NCBI GenBank assembly: GCA_036971715.1
Contig: JAVHJL010000002.1
Span: 4,682,501 to 4,746,500, forward strand
Direction of reading: 5' to 3'
Length of the DNA: 64,000 nt
Origin: Arthrobotrys musiformis
Lineage: Eukaryota > Ascomycota > Orbiliomycetes > Orbiliales > Orbiliaceae
Made by a program: the position numbers and the translations under genes. The notes beneath the pieces are model-generated. The model was given only the letters and a program-made list of their open reading frames with translations. It ran no database searches and was not told the origin of the DNA. Below, piece by piece: positions 1 through 11,328 of the stretch; within the stretch, counting starts at the first letter, position 1; each line of letters starts with the position of its first letter.

Positions 1-672
1 GACCGGGTTGCTACTAAGGTCCCACAATTCTCGTGGACTAGATTGGCAGGCGCTGATCCATTCTTGGGAGTCGAGATGGCTAGTACCGGAGAGATCGCTT
101 GTTTCGGAAAGGATCTCGTTGAAGCCTACTGGGCTAGCATTCAGTCTGTGATGAACTTCACCGTTCCAGAGCCCGGCACCGGTATCCTCATTGGAGGTGA
201 TGTATCCGCCCCATATCTCAAGCAAATCGTCGAATACATCGCACCAATGGGCTACAAGCTCCTCGCTGCCAACCCGAACGTCAAAGCAACTTTGGAGAAG
301 GAGGTGCCATCCGCCAAGATCGAGATTGTCGACTTCCCGAAGACGGACAAGAGGAAGCTTAGGGAGATCTTCAAGGCGAAGGATATCAAGGGTGTTTTCA
401 ACCTTGCTGCCGCCAGGGGCAAGGACCTATTGGATGAGGACTACGTTATGAGGAGAAATGCGGTCGATTTCAACGTACCGCTATTTATGGAGCCCAAGGT
501 ATGTTTTGCTTAGCTCGAACCTCTCTACTAGAGATTTCTAGATACTAACATTTACTTTCTATAGACGGCTGTGCTGTTCGCTAGGTGTTTGAGCGAGAAG
601 CTGCCCAGGAAGGAGGGCATCCCAAGTGAAGTTAAGCGATGGAGTGAGTTTATTGGCGGAAAGCCATTGTAA
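1..672 (+). CDS. Carbamoyl-phosphate synthase, arginine-specific large subunit, C-terminal part
   Basis: This is the 3' end of a gene that begins before the window. Two exons are visible, 1-498 and 565-672, separated by a 66-nt intron (GTATGT donor, ACTAAC branch site at 544-549, TAG acceptor), giving the last 201 residues. The opening residues KVPQFSWTRLAGADP and the stretch GVEMASTGEIACFG are typical of the C-terminal half of CPSase large subunits. They are followed by the allosteric MGS-like domain and the tail SEVKRWSEFIGGKPL. The chain ends there instead of running into dihydroorotase or aspartate transcarbamylase. That fits the stand-alone arginine-pathway enzyme (yeast CPA2 type), which makes carbamoyl phosphate for ornithine transcarbamylase, and not the pyrimidine fusion protein. 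The assignment is secure; which pathway it serves is inferred from the C-terminus only. Confidence 0.93.
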
Positions 673-2065
673 AGAAACCACACGCTGGTATCTGTAACGA
701 TGTCGGTAACAACCAACTCAAGCATTTTTTTTCTATTTTTGCTCCTCCTTTTTTAAAAAAGAAAGCGAATTTTGAAGCTTTTCAAAAGAAAATCATTTGT
801 TCTTGTTTTTTTTCTCCATCTTTGACCTTCTTCGTTTGGTCGAGCATCATCGGTTGAGGGTTTGGGTTAGGGCGGGTTCTATCTTGGTGAACGTGTTTGT
901 CATTTGGGTGTAGATGTATATAGCAAAAAAGCAGAAAAATATGTGGAAATTATCAAAAAGCGACGGTGATTCGCATTTTTACGAGTTAATTTACCGCCCC
1001 AATTTAGTCACGACGTTGGGTACCTATATACTTGTGTGTCTATACATACCGCGAGACCATATATGTATAACTATCGTGGTACAATTACCTCCTCAAAGCT
1101 TTGCTTGATGCTTCCAAGAATATTCGAATACTAAAGCACGTATCATATAATTATTCAGTTATCTTATTTTTTTTCCCTTTATCAGACATGTTAAAAAACA
1201 AAAACATGAAAGGAAAAAAGGAAAAAACGAGAGCTACCTAAAGCTGACCGCCGTACTACTACTACCACTAATGATAACATTCAACGAGAAAGGAGACAAC
1301 GCGCAAAGCAGACTATATATACACCGCATTATGGGAAGGGGGCAAGGAGAACAGAACGTGAAAGGATAGAGAAGAGGAAAGAAAAAACTGTCAAACTGGT
1401 TTTGGAAGAGTTAGTAAACTGGATTTCGAAACAATCATCAAGGCAATGAGGCACGTAGAACGCAGGCGCGAATTCCAGGAAAATAAGAGGGCATTAGTAT
1501 GGGAAGAGCGTATCGACCACTAGTCGTCATAAACAAAGAGGAGAATGGAAAGAGGTGAAGAAAGAATGCACATCGTTACTTGGCTCCCATTTCTTAAGTT
1601 AGAATAGGCCACATGGCGATTCTTTGTCGTGAACGCCCTCTTTCCGCTTTCTTTTCATGGTCAGTAGGAGGAAATACCTTTCCTAACCATCGTCCATCCG
1701 CTGGTCACCGTCGCTGAAATATTCGAAATGATAAAGGGAGAAAGAGGTATATCGTGTTCACGTCGGTCTCTCGTTCCCTATAAAAATACAGGAAGTAGAA
1801 GTAAACAAGAAAGGTGAGTAGGTATGCCAATGTCGCAGGAGACGTGGGTAGGGCAAGTGGGTAGGGCCTGTAGTGGAGGAGGAGTTAAAATGCTTATAAC
1901 AAAAGGTGCTGTAAGAAAATTGCAAATCGATACAAACGGCGTGAATAAAATATATCCAAAGTAGAAAAAAAAAAAGAAAGAAGAAAAAAAGCCAGGCCAG
2001 CACTAATTACCATAATAAAGCTTTCTCGATAGCTTGAGAGATATGAGAGTGTAAGATCCCAGTCT
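673..2065. other. Intergenic region between converging genes
   Basis: This spacer lies between the stop of the CPSase gene and the stop of the PWWP gene, so it should hold two 3' UTRs. It is A/T-rich with T and A homopolymer runs. I see no coding exon, RNA gene or repeat family in it. Confidence 0.6.
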
Positions 2066-4223
2066 TCAGGCTTCGGCAGCAACCTCAGTACCAGCCTCAG
2101 TAGTAACAGGCTCAGCCTCTTCCTCCTTCTTTTCGTCACCAGCAACCTCTTCCTCAACTGGAGCCGGGGCGTCGGCCTTTTCCTCTTTCTCCGCAACACT
2201 CTCGGTGCTCTCTTTGGCGTCTGACCCAGCGAGCTCGATTTTTTCTTTCGGCTCTTCGGTCTTCTGCTTTTCGGATTCAGTCGAAGGCTCTGGGCTCTTC
2301 GCCCCCTTTTCCTTTTCATCCGTGCTTCCCTTCTTAACGCCGTTCGGTTCAGCACCAGAAGCCTCAGGGTCATTAGCAAGAAGCTGGTTCCACTCGTCGA
2401 GCATCTTGAGAGTGCGGTCTTTGAATTTGTACTTGTCGTCGAAGGGGATGCTAGCAAGGCGGAGAAGAGCTTTCAAGACCTTATTGATTTTAGTCTTCTT
2501 GATGATAGCAACTTCAAGTTTTGGATAAGACTCAAGCTTCTGGAAGTAATGATCGATATTGACGACCTCCTAGAATACCAATGGTTGGTTAATAGCCATC
2601 CAATTCAGTGGGCGTAGGAGTTCTGAGACTTACAGCTTCAGTTGGAACCTTATCAGTTGTGAGCAAGGCCTTCTGGATCTTGTGGCGAAGATACATGACT
2701 TCTTTCTCTTTTTGGTCTTTCTCGACAGTCAAATTCTTCGCTTTGGCGGAGGAAGAAGTGGCCTCATCTGGGCTATCATCCTTTTCAACGACCTTCTTCT
2801 CAGCACCCTTTGTCTTCTTTTTTGCGCTCTTATCGATGGTGTCTTCCTCTTCTTCAGAGGCGACAGCAGCGGCTCGCTTCTTTGACGCCTTTGGAGCTGG
2901 AGTTTCTTCGACAGCTTTTTTCTTCGATGACCCGTTGATGGGTGTCTTCGTCTTGGATGAAGCTGGAGTTTTGGCATTCTTCCCGGTGTTCTGCTTCTTT
3001 GGCGTCTTGGAAGTCTTTACAATCAATATTAGCGGTTACCGAATATGTTTTTACTGGTGGTCATGCTTACATCCTCAACGTCCTCCTCCGCTTTACGCTT
3101 CTTCGATGCCTCTTTCGCCGGGGCGGCCTTCTTCTTGCTTTTAGGAGCCTTGACCTCGACTTCCTCCTCCTCTTCCTCTTCTTCAGGCTCATCAACATCC
3201 ATCGCATCAGCTTCTTCTCCTTCCTCTTCGTTATAAGCATCTGCCTTGATATTGCGAATATCTTCAAGCGAATATCCCTTCTTAGCATTTTCGTAGGCTT
3301 TGACTATGTCCTTCGCTTTGCCACGTGGGGAAAAGGCGTCGATCGCAGTTTGGTCAAGGGGCATGATCTCTGTAAACATCGTCCAGGCACTAAAGAATGA
3401 TTAGCAACGTTTAGCAGGGCGAAATGTGAATGTGTCAACGAAACAACAGAAAGGGCAGGAAGGCTTACAAGCTTTCGAAGTTATCAAGGAACATGATAGG
3501 CCAGTGACCAGCAGAGCTCCCTCGAGCGGCAATGGGGATATCGTCCTCTGCCATGCCGATCATGCTGAATTTACCCTTCCTTTTGCTGGTACTATCCTTT
3601 GGACGAGCGTTCTTAACACTCTCGGGGAGCATGTCGTCCTCGACAATGATCGCCGGCCAAGGAGAGTACCCCTTCAATCGGGCTAGAACGATCATACCAG
3701 GCTTGAGGGCCATGTCGGGACCTGCCTTTCCACCAAAAGACTTGCGCTTGTTGGCGGAACTGGTGGCAGCGGCGCCGGAGAGGTTCGCGGAACTCTTCTT
3801 CTTGGCGGGGGTGCGCGCTTTGGCGGCTTCTTGGGCCTTTTGGGCAGCAGCACGCGAAGGTCGGTTGGCCTCGGTGACGGGTGAGACGACGATAGAGTCT
3901 TCGGTGTCGTTGCTTTCGACTGGAACGGTTGTTTGCGTCGTGTCATTGTCGTCAGCTCCCTGTGGAGCAGGCTCTTTGGAGGTTTCATCGTCCTTAGCTA
4001 CATTTTCCGCGTCTTCGGAGGGTTTGGCTGGTGTTGTGTCAGTGAGGGTATCTGCATGTTTGGAAGGCTCAGAAGACTTGCTGTCGGCGGTAGTGGCCGG
4101 CACCTCGGCCTCCTTGGTTGGTGCAACGGTGGAAGCAACCTCCGAAGTGGTTTCCTGAACTTCCGACGAAGTTTCGGCGGCTGCCGGTGGTGCTGGCGAC
4201 TTGGCCTTGTCTTCGGTAGACAT
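2066..4223 (-). CDS. PWWP-domain chromatin protein
   Basis: The spliced model has four exons on the minus strand: 4223-3469, 3389-3071, 3014-2634 and 2569-2066, giving 652 aa. Introns use GTAAGC, GTAAGC and GTAAGT donors. The N-terminal ~170 residues are low-complexity Ser/Thr/Ala/Glu-rich. A PWWP domain follows at about residues 173-275, with the core SPWPA at 187-191 and the C-terminal strand FLDNFESFAW re-created exactly across intron 1. Next come acidic and Lys-rich stretches resembling nuclear targeting sequence. A helical region at about 486-550 (VNIDHYFQKLESYPKLEV onward) looks like the TFIIS N-terminal/LEDGF integrase-binding fold. PWWP domains bind methylated histone H3 tails and DNA, so a nuclear chromatin role is likely. 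The start is the first Met, preceded by a GA/CT-rich leader. The exact orthologue (for example Pdp3- or Ioc4-like) is not resolved. Confidence 0.85.
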
Positions 4224-5843
4224 TATGAAGGTAGGTTGGATCGGTCAGAAAGGACGAAAGACGGCGGTAAATAAGGATGGGAGGTTGGTAGGATATAGAG
4301 CTGGCCGGTGAAAGGGCTTCCAGCGGGTGATTGCGGGTGTAGGACGCGTTTTTCAGCGTCTTTCAGGTGCCTGATGAGGCCGTGGACTTCAGCTAACGGG
4401 ATTTTGGCGGTAGAATTTGAGGATTGCGATTTCGAATCGCGCGTGTCTGAGAACGACGGATTGAAGCAGCGCTCGGTCGGGCGATTGTGAATGCCGTGGT
4501 GGTGAAGTTGGTGGGGGGTTGATGGAAGCCGGGATGTTGTGGAGGAGGAAGGAGGAGAGGGAGAAATGGAGAGGGAGAAGAGGAAGAGGAAGAGGAAAAG
4601 TGGGAAGGCTTAAAGGCAGGCAAAAGAACGACACCGCCAAAACGGGCATCGGCAACGGCAACAATGCGCAACACCAACAACGAACCAATTAGTAAATACC
4701 TTCTCTTAGCACGGCCTCACCAGAACAACCACCCTCGAGGGGGAGGGATCTGGGCAGCGGAGGGGAGGCAGAGGTGACCAATATCATGGGCATACGGGGG
4801 CGGTGGAACCAGAACAAAGGAACGATATCAGATGTCACGATCTGGTCTGGTAAAGGTCACGATCTATGGATATCGACACTCAATTGCAAGTACTTCTGAG
4901 GTACCAATCCAGCACTAGCCCATACGATAGATGGTGGAAGCTAACTGTAACCTTAGAGCCATCTACGCCACATGAACCGAACCAAAGAGACCGGGTTCAA
5001 ACAAAGAAAAACAGGCCTTTGGAGCTTCTGTGCCATATCATATCCCAGATAGCTAGCACGACAAGGGAAACGCGGTGGTGATATGATACCCTCCAATTGC
5101 AAGGCTCGTGTTTTTCTGCGAGACCAATCGCAGTCGCATGAGAGGATCTCTGCACCTCCCGCCGAAAGGAAAGAAAGAAAGAAAAGGACCTCAGAAATAT
5201 TTTACCTAAAACGGGTCGGGCTACGGAAAAATGGGACAACCCCGGTCCGTCCGTGCATGATGTCACTGGCGTAAATACCTCGCCATTGGTTCGCTTTTTA
5301 GCGGATGTCATTGCATTGAGGAAAAAACCTGACAGCTTTCTCTTCCCTCTCGTCGAAGCGAGCGGGTTAGCTCCTTCACATTCAATGTCATTGCATGGAA
5401 CTGTCCAGACCAACGGAACTGGGGAAGAACTGCTTCTCCTATGAGCTAGCTGGATATAATCTTGCACCGGGTGTAGTTCTCGAGAGCATGGCCTTCCATG
5501 TGAAGCGATTCTGATCGAGTTTCAAAGTGAGGTTTTGTCAGCCCGGCCACGCCAGACAGAATCCAACAAGAATGCTTCAAATCACCGTGTTGCATGCTCA
5601 TCGACGAGGAATTCGTCGGATACACTGATCATGAGTAGTAGGTATTATATTATAAGACGCCCGCGCCCCAGGAGCCTGGCAAATTATAAGAGAACTTGGC
5701 TTTCTGTCTGTCTTGGTTCCTGGCACATAACGGACAAAGCTATGATAGATAGGTAAGCATATATACATAACTAGGTATACCGGCACAAGCATCATATGCC
5801 CTTGAGCTCAGCAAATGAGACATTCAGACATCTTACGAGACAA
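4224..5843. other. Intergenic region upstream of the PWWP gene
   Basis: This contains the PWWP promoter and leader, with a purine-rich run (GGAGGA/GAGGAAGAGG) at about 4550-4610. Beyond it lies the 3' flank of the protease gene. Open frames in it show no recognisable protein. Confidence 0.5.
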
Positions 5844-7511
5844 CTAACAACCATTATTCAAAAGCAAAATATGTTCGTCCTTCCCCTCCATTTCAACCTC
5901 CACGGCAATGTTTAGGATATGCTCCTTCATACCTGCAGGGTCCAGTTTATATTTTGGATGTGATGTTAGCTCAGCTGCCACCACTCCCGCTACGTGGGGA
6001 GCTGCTAGCGACGTCGCGCCAGAAACAATCCAACCGTCTCGCGTTCCAGCATATGCAGAAATAACATTATTACCAGGCGCGTATATATCAACGCACTCAC
6101 CCCAGTTTGACGACTCGTGACGCCTGTTCGCGAAGTCAACTGCGCCGACGGAGATGACATTTGATTGCCTCGATAAACGAGCGGGTCTTTCCAAGCAGGC
6201 ATCCGTTTTGTAGTTCCCCGCAGCAATTATAACGTGGATTCCTTTCTCGCTCATACGTATTATAGACTTCTCATATGGAAGAAGAACTGCATCCTCTGAA
6301 TCGACTAACCCCGTAGCCAGAGACAGATTCACGACAGACCCCGCAAAGTCGGTATCGCGGAGACGTCGCGAGTGCCGGCGCATCACGGCATTAATGCCAT
6401 CCATTAAATAGTCCCTATCATCATCTCCGAAAATCGGCACAGAGAATATCTCAGCGGCCTTTGCGACCCCGTAGTTTCGCCCGGCAGCAATCGCCGCAAC
6501 AAGCGTCCTAACATGGAACGGTTCGCTTTTTGTTAGCTGAGGATTTCCCTGATAACGATCCATACATATCTACAAATAGACATATATATATACATACCCG
6601 TGCTCCCTAGAGTTGAATTTTTCACGATCCCACGCGTCCGGTCGCCTCCACAGTGATTCAGCCCTTTCCTCAAAATCAGAGTGCCCCAAATCGACCGCGC
6701 CATCTACAATATATATATCAACCCCGTATCCCGCCCTCTCACGGAACTTGTAGCTATATTTCATTGAGATTTGGTCTGCGTAAGCCGGCGGCTGCGAGGG
6801 AGGTATTTTGTTTGAAGAAATCCTTTCAAGGCCCCAGGGAGCCCCGCACTGTTCGATGATCGGTAAGTTCCTGCCATCAAACCTCTTGCTCCCGCACTCA
6901 AGGCCCTCTGTGGGGAAGGTTTCCTCGGAATATCCAGGACGCGGTGCCATTTTGGGGGACGGAGCTACTACTGGGCCTGGATTCTCATTCGGGCCCGTAG
7001 GCTCTTCCACTATTGGTTCCGAAAAAGTAATATCGTTCTTCCCTACGAAGTCGACATACTCCAACGATCCGACCCGGTCGATCTCTAATTTTGTCATGTT
7101 CATACTCAATACCCTCATAGTACCTTCCCCGCCACCAAAAACACGCATCTCCCGTCCCGTCGAAGTCGTGAAATATCGAGAATCTTCAAAGGGATCTGTT
7201 CTAATCTCATCCCGTTTCGATCCACCGCGCCAGTTGGTTTCTTTGATGTTTTCGCCCCAACCCATTTTGTCAAGTATCGTCTCCCATGGCCTATTTTCGG
7301 ATTCTTTGAGGACAACGACGCAGGAGGAAGACGATTTATCGGTTATCGTGTCTCCAGGCTTAGCCGTGGCTTTATGGATTGTGGCTGGCTTGCTGGTGCT
7401 GAGTAATTGCGGGTTGGCTTTGCGGGTAGCATTTCCCTCGAACGGCACACAGTGCCCTAGCTGGAGCACGGCAAGTACGGCTGCCACAGTCAATGTCGGA
7501 GCTAATTTCAT
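5844..7511 (-). CDS. Secreted subtilisin-like serine protease (S8, proteinase K type)
   Basis: Two exons, 7511-6598 and 6507-5844, encode 525 aa. The upstream in-frame Met at 7661 would bury the signal peptide, so the start is placed at 7511, where MKLAPTLTVAAVLAVLQLGHC forms a secretion signal. A peptidase-inhibitor I9-like propeptide follows. The 90-nt intron (GTATGT donor, GCTAAC branch, TTAG acceptor at 6508) restores the catalytic-His block EHGTLVAAIAAG; the unspliced frame does not. Catalytic residues by my count are Asp270 (DIYIVDGAVD), His304, Ser471 (SGATSLAAPHVAG) and oxyanion Asn403 (AAGN). Secreted S8 proteases digest extracellular protein, and in nematode- and insect-associated fungi they attack cuticle. 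The cuticle role is inference. A TATA-like box lies 177-184 nt upstream of the ATG. Confidence 0.88.
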
Positions 7512-8519
7512 ACCAGATGCCCGAGTAAATCCTTCAATCAACTTGAAAAGAGACGCTATTAATATTATGGAAAAGAACGAAAGTACGTATACTAGTAAGA
7601 GAGTAACAAGCTTGGGTGGAAGGGTCCTAGAAGTACAGCACAGCGTTATCTCGTAAACCAAATGCTGCTGCGGACGGCGCAGCGTCCAATTTATAACGCC
7701 GTTGTCGGTATATCACGGTTTGGTTCGGAGACTATTCATTACCCAAACCTACCGATATATCGTCCGCCTGGATCCAATACGCGCCCCTCTGATTCCAACG
7801 CTCTAAAAGCGCATATAGAACATGGCATAAAACTCCAAAATTTGCGAGCACAACCACTTAATCGAGATCGGGCCTAAAGAGTAATGCAACCCCATTTTAA
7901 ACATAAATTTCCAACAAAACCTAAATTTCGAAACTACAGCAGCGCTTGTAGCTACATGCGAGTGTGTAGAGATCCCACTAAACGATGTTGTGAATGCGGG
8001 GTGTTTTTATTCAAAAGTTTTGAGTGTACATGTACGGGTTGGAACCTTTAATCATACGATTTTATTGACGCTGTTTCTACACTAAATTTATAAATAGGTA
8101 TTCATCGAGTACTCGAGTGTGGCTCATAAAATCAATGAATCCGATATTAATATTGTAATCACCGCGAGGGGAATTCCGGAACTCACGGACGTCACTAAGG
8201 TGTGAAACTATACTTGAAATTAAGCTACTTGAAGACCGTAACAGACCTGAATGCATATGCGGCCCGTAACCCAAAACTACCCAGACCCGGAGCCCAGCCC
8301 AGAATTTGACAGATGAACTTCTCCTCGTTGTACGTTGCGTAAATACGCGCAGAGTTTCCAAATTCAAAACGCAACTTCGAAATTTATAGACCACCTGTTC
8401 GCATGTTCTCGTAGACTGCATAAACCACAACCCCTTAAAATCCAACATTGGATGCAACAACCATCATCCCCAAACGTACCAGATCTTTTATTAGATTGTA
8501 CTAGCACAGATAATCAAGA
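7512..8519. other. Divergent promoter region, protease / oxygenase
   Basis: This kilobase separates two divergently transcribed genes and should contain both promoters. Apart from the TATA-like box at 7688-7695 I see no clear regulatory site. A 127-codon minus-strand frame inside it has no recognisable features. Confidence 0.5.
7688..7695 (-). promoter_or_regulatory. TATA-like box of the subtilisin-like protease
   Basis: TATAAATT on the minus strand, 177-184 nt upstream of the chosen ATG at 7511. Spacing matches the TATA-like boxes seen upstream of the other secreted-protein genes here. Confidence 0.4.
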
Positions 8520-9662
8520 ATGCCCTCCATCAGCATTTCACGCCAGATTAAAAAGCTATTTTTGTATGAGGAGAAGCAGAAGCTTGGGGAGACCGCCAGA
8601 AACGTAGAAGGGCCAAAAGCGCAGGAACCAACACCATGCATACAACCTCAGAACAACATCACAGATCCTGTTATCTCGTCTTCGCTCACACCGGGCCTGG
8701 AAGGTTCTGCGCTTCCAATAATAGACTATAAGGATATATCTCAGGTTCCAGATGTGTTAACGCGGTTCCCTGCATTCTACTTAACCAACCACCCACTCCC
8801 ACCAGCACCCTTCCACCACGCGAGGACGCTGTTGGGACTTCCGGCGGATGTAAAGGATAAGCTTAGAGACCCAGGGAAATCGACAGTGCGCGGGTATAGC
8901 AATGCGAAAGCGAGTGGAAGGGAATGGTGGGATTACAACCCCGCCGAGAACATACTTGGACCACCCGGTAATGAAGAATTCGCCAAAGATACGCCCGAGT
9001 TCTTTAAAAAGAGTATTGAAATACTCCAGAACATCTGTCGACAATTCAATTCCGTGGAAGAATTAATACCTCAAGAGGTTATCGACGAAGCAGGGTTTAG
9101 CACTATGCGGTACCTTCGTTACTCTCCAGACGTCATCGAGCAACAACCAACTCACGGCGGAGAAAACAGTCAAAGCACATACAACAGCGTCCTAAACAGC
9201 CGCCGTGATGGTGATGACGGCCAGGCGCTGCCCCATATAGAAGCGCATACTGATCTCGACATCTTAACCCTCATCACAGCAACTGAGCCATCTGGTCTCT
9301 ATGTTTGGAACCGCCGCGGCGAAGTATTTTCCGCACCACCAATGGATGGAGCGGTGTTGGTCATGGCTGGGGATATAATGCCATTCTTTACTTCAAAGCC
9401 TGGGATGTCCCCTTTGGCGCAGCACGAAGGTCTTGAAGCCGTTGGAGAGAATACGGTTTTGCCAACGGCGCATACTGTAGTGGTACCTAGGAGTGCCGGG
9501 GAGAGGTACTCCATAGCAGTATTCTTAAGGCCGAGAAGGGATATGGTCGTCGACAAAAGAGTTGTGAACAGAGGAGGGAAGGAAGTCGTGGAGGAAACGG
9601 CCTTTTGGTGGCTAGCTACGGAGAAGCTACATGTTGAAGGGAGGAAATGCTTTTTGGCATAG
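8520..9662 (+). CDS. 2-oxoglutarate/Fe(II)-dependent oxygenase, isopenicillin-N-synthase-like
   Basis: An intronless frame of 380 aa. The double-stranded beta-helix core is intact. The iron-binding HxD pair is His243/Asp245 (EAHTDLDILTL), the distal iron His is His318 (LPTAHTVVVPRS) and the 2-oxoglutarate-binding R-x-S is Arg329/Ser331 (ERYSIAVFLRP). The N-terminal portion carries a DIOX_N-like segment (PIIDYKDIS and FPAFYLTNHPLP). The family hydroxylates or desaturates small molecules, often in secondary metabolism. No biosynthetic backbone gene (PKS, NRPS, terpene cyclase) lies nearby, so the substrate is unknown. The protein has no signal peptide and should be cytosolic. The start is the first Met of the frame; Met sites further in would cut the conserved N-terminal segment. 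Confidence 0.85.
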   Translation: MPSISISRQIKKLFLYEEKQKLGETARNVEGPKAQEPTPCIQPQNNITDPVISSSLTPGLEGSALPIIDYKDISQVPDVLTRFPAFYLTNHPLPPAPFHHARTLLGLPADVKDKLRDPGKSTVRGYSNAKASGREWWDYNPAENILGPPGNEEFAKDTPEFFKKSIEILQNICRQFNSVEELIPQEVIDEAGFSTMRYLRYSPDVIEQQPTHGGENSQSTYNSVLNSRRDGDDGQALPHIEAHTDLDILTLITATEPSGLYVWNRRGEVFSAPPMDGAVLVMAGDIMPFFTSKPGMSPLAQHEGLEAVGENTVLPTAHTVVVPRSAGERYSIAVFLRPRRDMVVDKRVVNRGGKEVVEETAFWWLATEKLHVEGRKCFLA

Positions 9663-9778
9663 TCACGACGGCGACCTTTTGTCATAGTCTTGGCCTAGCC
9701 CCTAAAATAAACCTTTAACTTTCAAAAATATATTTCCTCTACGGTTAGCCCGTAAATAAGATACATCTGACACTACCT

Positions 9779-10936
9779 TCAGTGCACCACTGCGTCTGCT
9801 AGCCTACAACATGACCCACACCCTTGACGCGACGTGAACAACCTGTCACCATAGTCTCTAATCCGATCATATATGTTTTGATCAGGACTTTTCCAAATTC
9901 TATACTGGGGCTCCGGCAACTTCCCACGCCAGACGAGTTTCCGATCAACCTGTTCCCAATACCCATCCCCGGCCGTCACCTCCAATCTCAGGGCAGGTGA
10001 AACATCTTGAGTCCCATCTTCCTCGAGCCCACTACGTGTGACCGATATACGCACATATTCCATTATTTCGGCATAAGGGTGCGGGGTTGATAGGTATACT
10101 TGTCGTATCGCCTCCCAAGTTCTCGTAATGAGTTGGCCAACGGTTAAGCTAGCAGGTGAAATCCGTATAGCCATCAAGTCGTGGTAAGGGATTATTTGCC
10201 AAACGGCTTTAGGCAGATGAAGCAAATGAAGAATAGGGATGGTTTTCTCCTCCTCCTCATTTGAATTTATCGGGTTTGAATCGTGTCTCTCGTTGTTCCC
10301 ATCCGGGTTTGGGGCAAAGAATACCAAGTCGTCGAACCAGGGATGGTCTATAGCCAGTTCGATTTTGGTTGGGCATATATCTGGATTTTTAGAACGGTCT
10401 TCTAGGTAAATCTCGTATACGTAGCTTTTTATTTGCAATGTCGTTTGGCAGATGATGGCTTTGAGGTAGGCGAAGCTGTCGGACCGAGCTATCTCTAGAT
10501 TACCTCTATACCGAGGAAGATTCCTTAGATGGTTGAATTCCTGTGGGGCATCGCGGACTATTTATCGGAATCAATATTTAAGTCCATAAGGCGGCAGCCC
10601 AAAAAAACCGGTTCACTACAGGGCCGGGTACATACCGAAACCACCCTCAGATCTAGGGCTACGGTTAGGGGAATCGGATTGGTATTTGTTGTAAAGAAGC
10701 CGGTGAACGGGTAAGTTTCTAACAAGAAAGTCTGGGTCATGATAGGGATAGAGTCGAGTGTCTCGGGGCTCGGCATAGTCGATTTCGTGGTATCGGGATT
10801 TCCGGAGTTGGTACGAAGTAGCTAGGATAGAGCTCCAAAGCCTACAGACATGGGCTACCGATATCTGGTCGATAAGCGATAATTCTGCGAATATCTGAAT
10901 CTGAAGTTCGACAGGGAGTGTAGTAATCGAGAACAT
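9779..10936 (-). CDS. F-box protein with conserved C-terminal domain (paralogue 1)
   Basis: Exons 10936-10636 and 10557-9779 give 359 aa. The start is Met at 10936, directly before the F-box (TTLPVELQIQIFAELSL, then VAHVCRLWSSIL); an upstream in-frame Met at 10987 is less likely. The 78-nt intron has a GTATGT donor and lies at the same phase-1 position as in the neighbouring paralogues. Its branch site is weak, and the acceptor at 10558 was chosen because it keeps the frame open. The C-terminal region shows YVYEIYLEDRS, then IDHPWFDDLVFF, then SLTVGQLITRTWEAIRQ, all shared with the family. Unlike its relatives it lacks the small C-x3-C motif before the intron. F-box proteins bring substrates to SCF ubiquitin ligases; the partner of the C-terminal domain is unknown. 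Confidence 0.75.
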
Positions 10937-11328
10937 TCTGGCAGGGGTATTATCTAGGATATCCGAATACTCGTGCGGCCTAACCAAGACTCAAGGTGCG
11001 TAGTAAGTTTGATTCTATAGATCGATCGATATTTATTTACGAGAAAAGAATCGGGTTCAAATGCGGGGATTGACAGGATTAAGAACAAATCCAACAGAGA
11101 CGGGATACGTATGTAAGCTTTTGTTTCAGCCTTGTGTCACGAAGCTAATTTTATACATTCGGGCCTTGCGTTACTCCTCGTTCCTGCAGGCTACGGCTCC
11201 CGCTAACCCGACTATAAATATAGCTATATCGTTATTGACCCCTAGACTACGCTACTGGATTCTGGATCTCTCCAGGTTTGCCCTAAGAATCATGATTAAG
11301 GCTAGTAGAGATGCATGAAGCCAGGCAC
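10937..11328. other. Intergenic region between F-box paralogues 1 and 2
   Basis: This spacer holds the promoter of paralogue 1 and the 3' flank of paralogue 2. No additional feature is seen. Confidence 0.5.

Noticed and set aside
3532..4158. 208-codon plus-strand frame
   Set aside because: Antisense to the low-complexity first exon of the PWWP gene; Ser/Val/Leu-rich translation is a by-product of its codon bias.
4997..5467. 156-codon minus-strand frame upstream of the PWWP gene
   Set aside because: No recognisable domain and no splice extension; Arg/Ser/Phe-rich mix looks like random sequence.
8077..8460. 127-codon minus-strand frame between protease and oxygenase
   Set aside because: It overlaps the divergent promoter region and has no features of a real protein.
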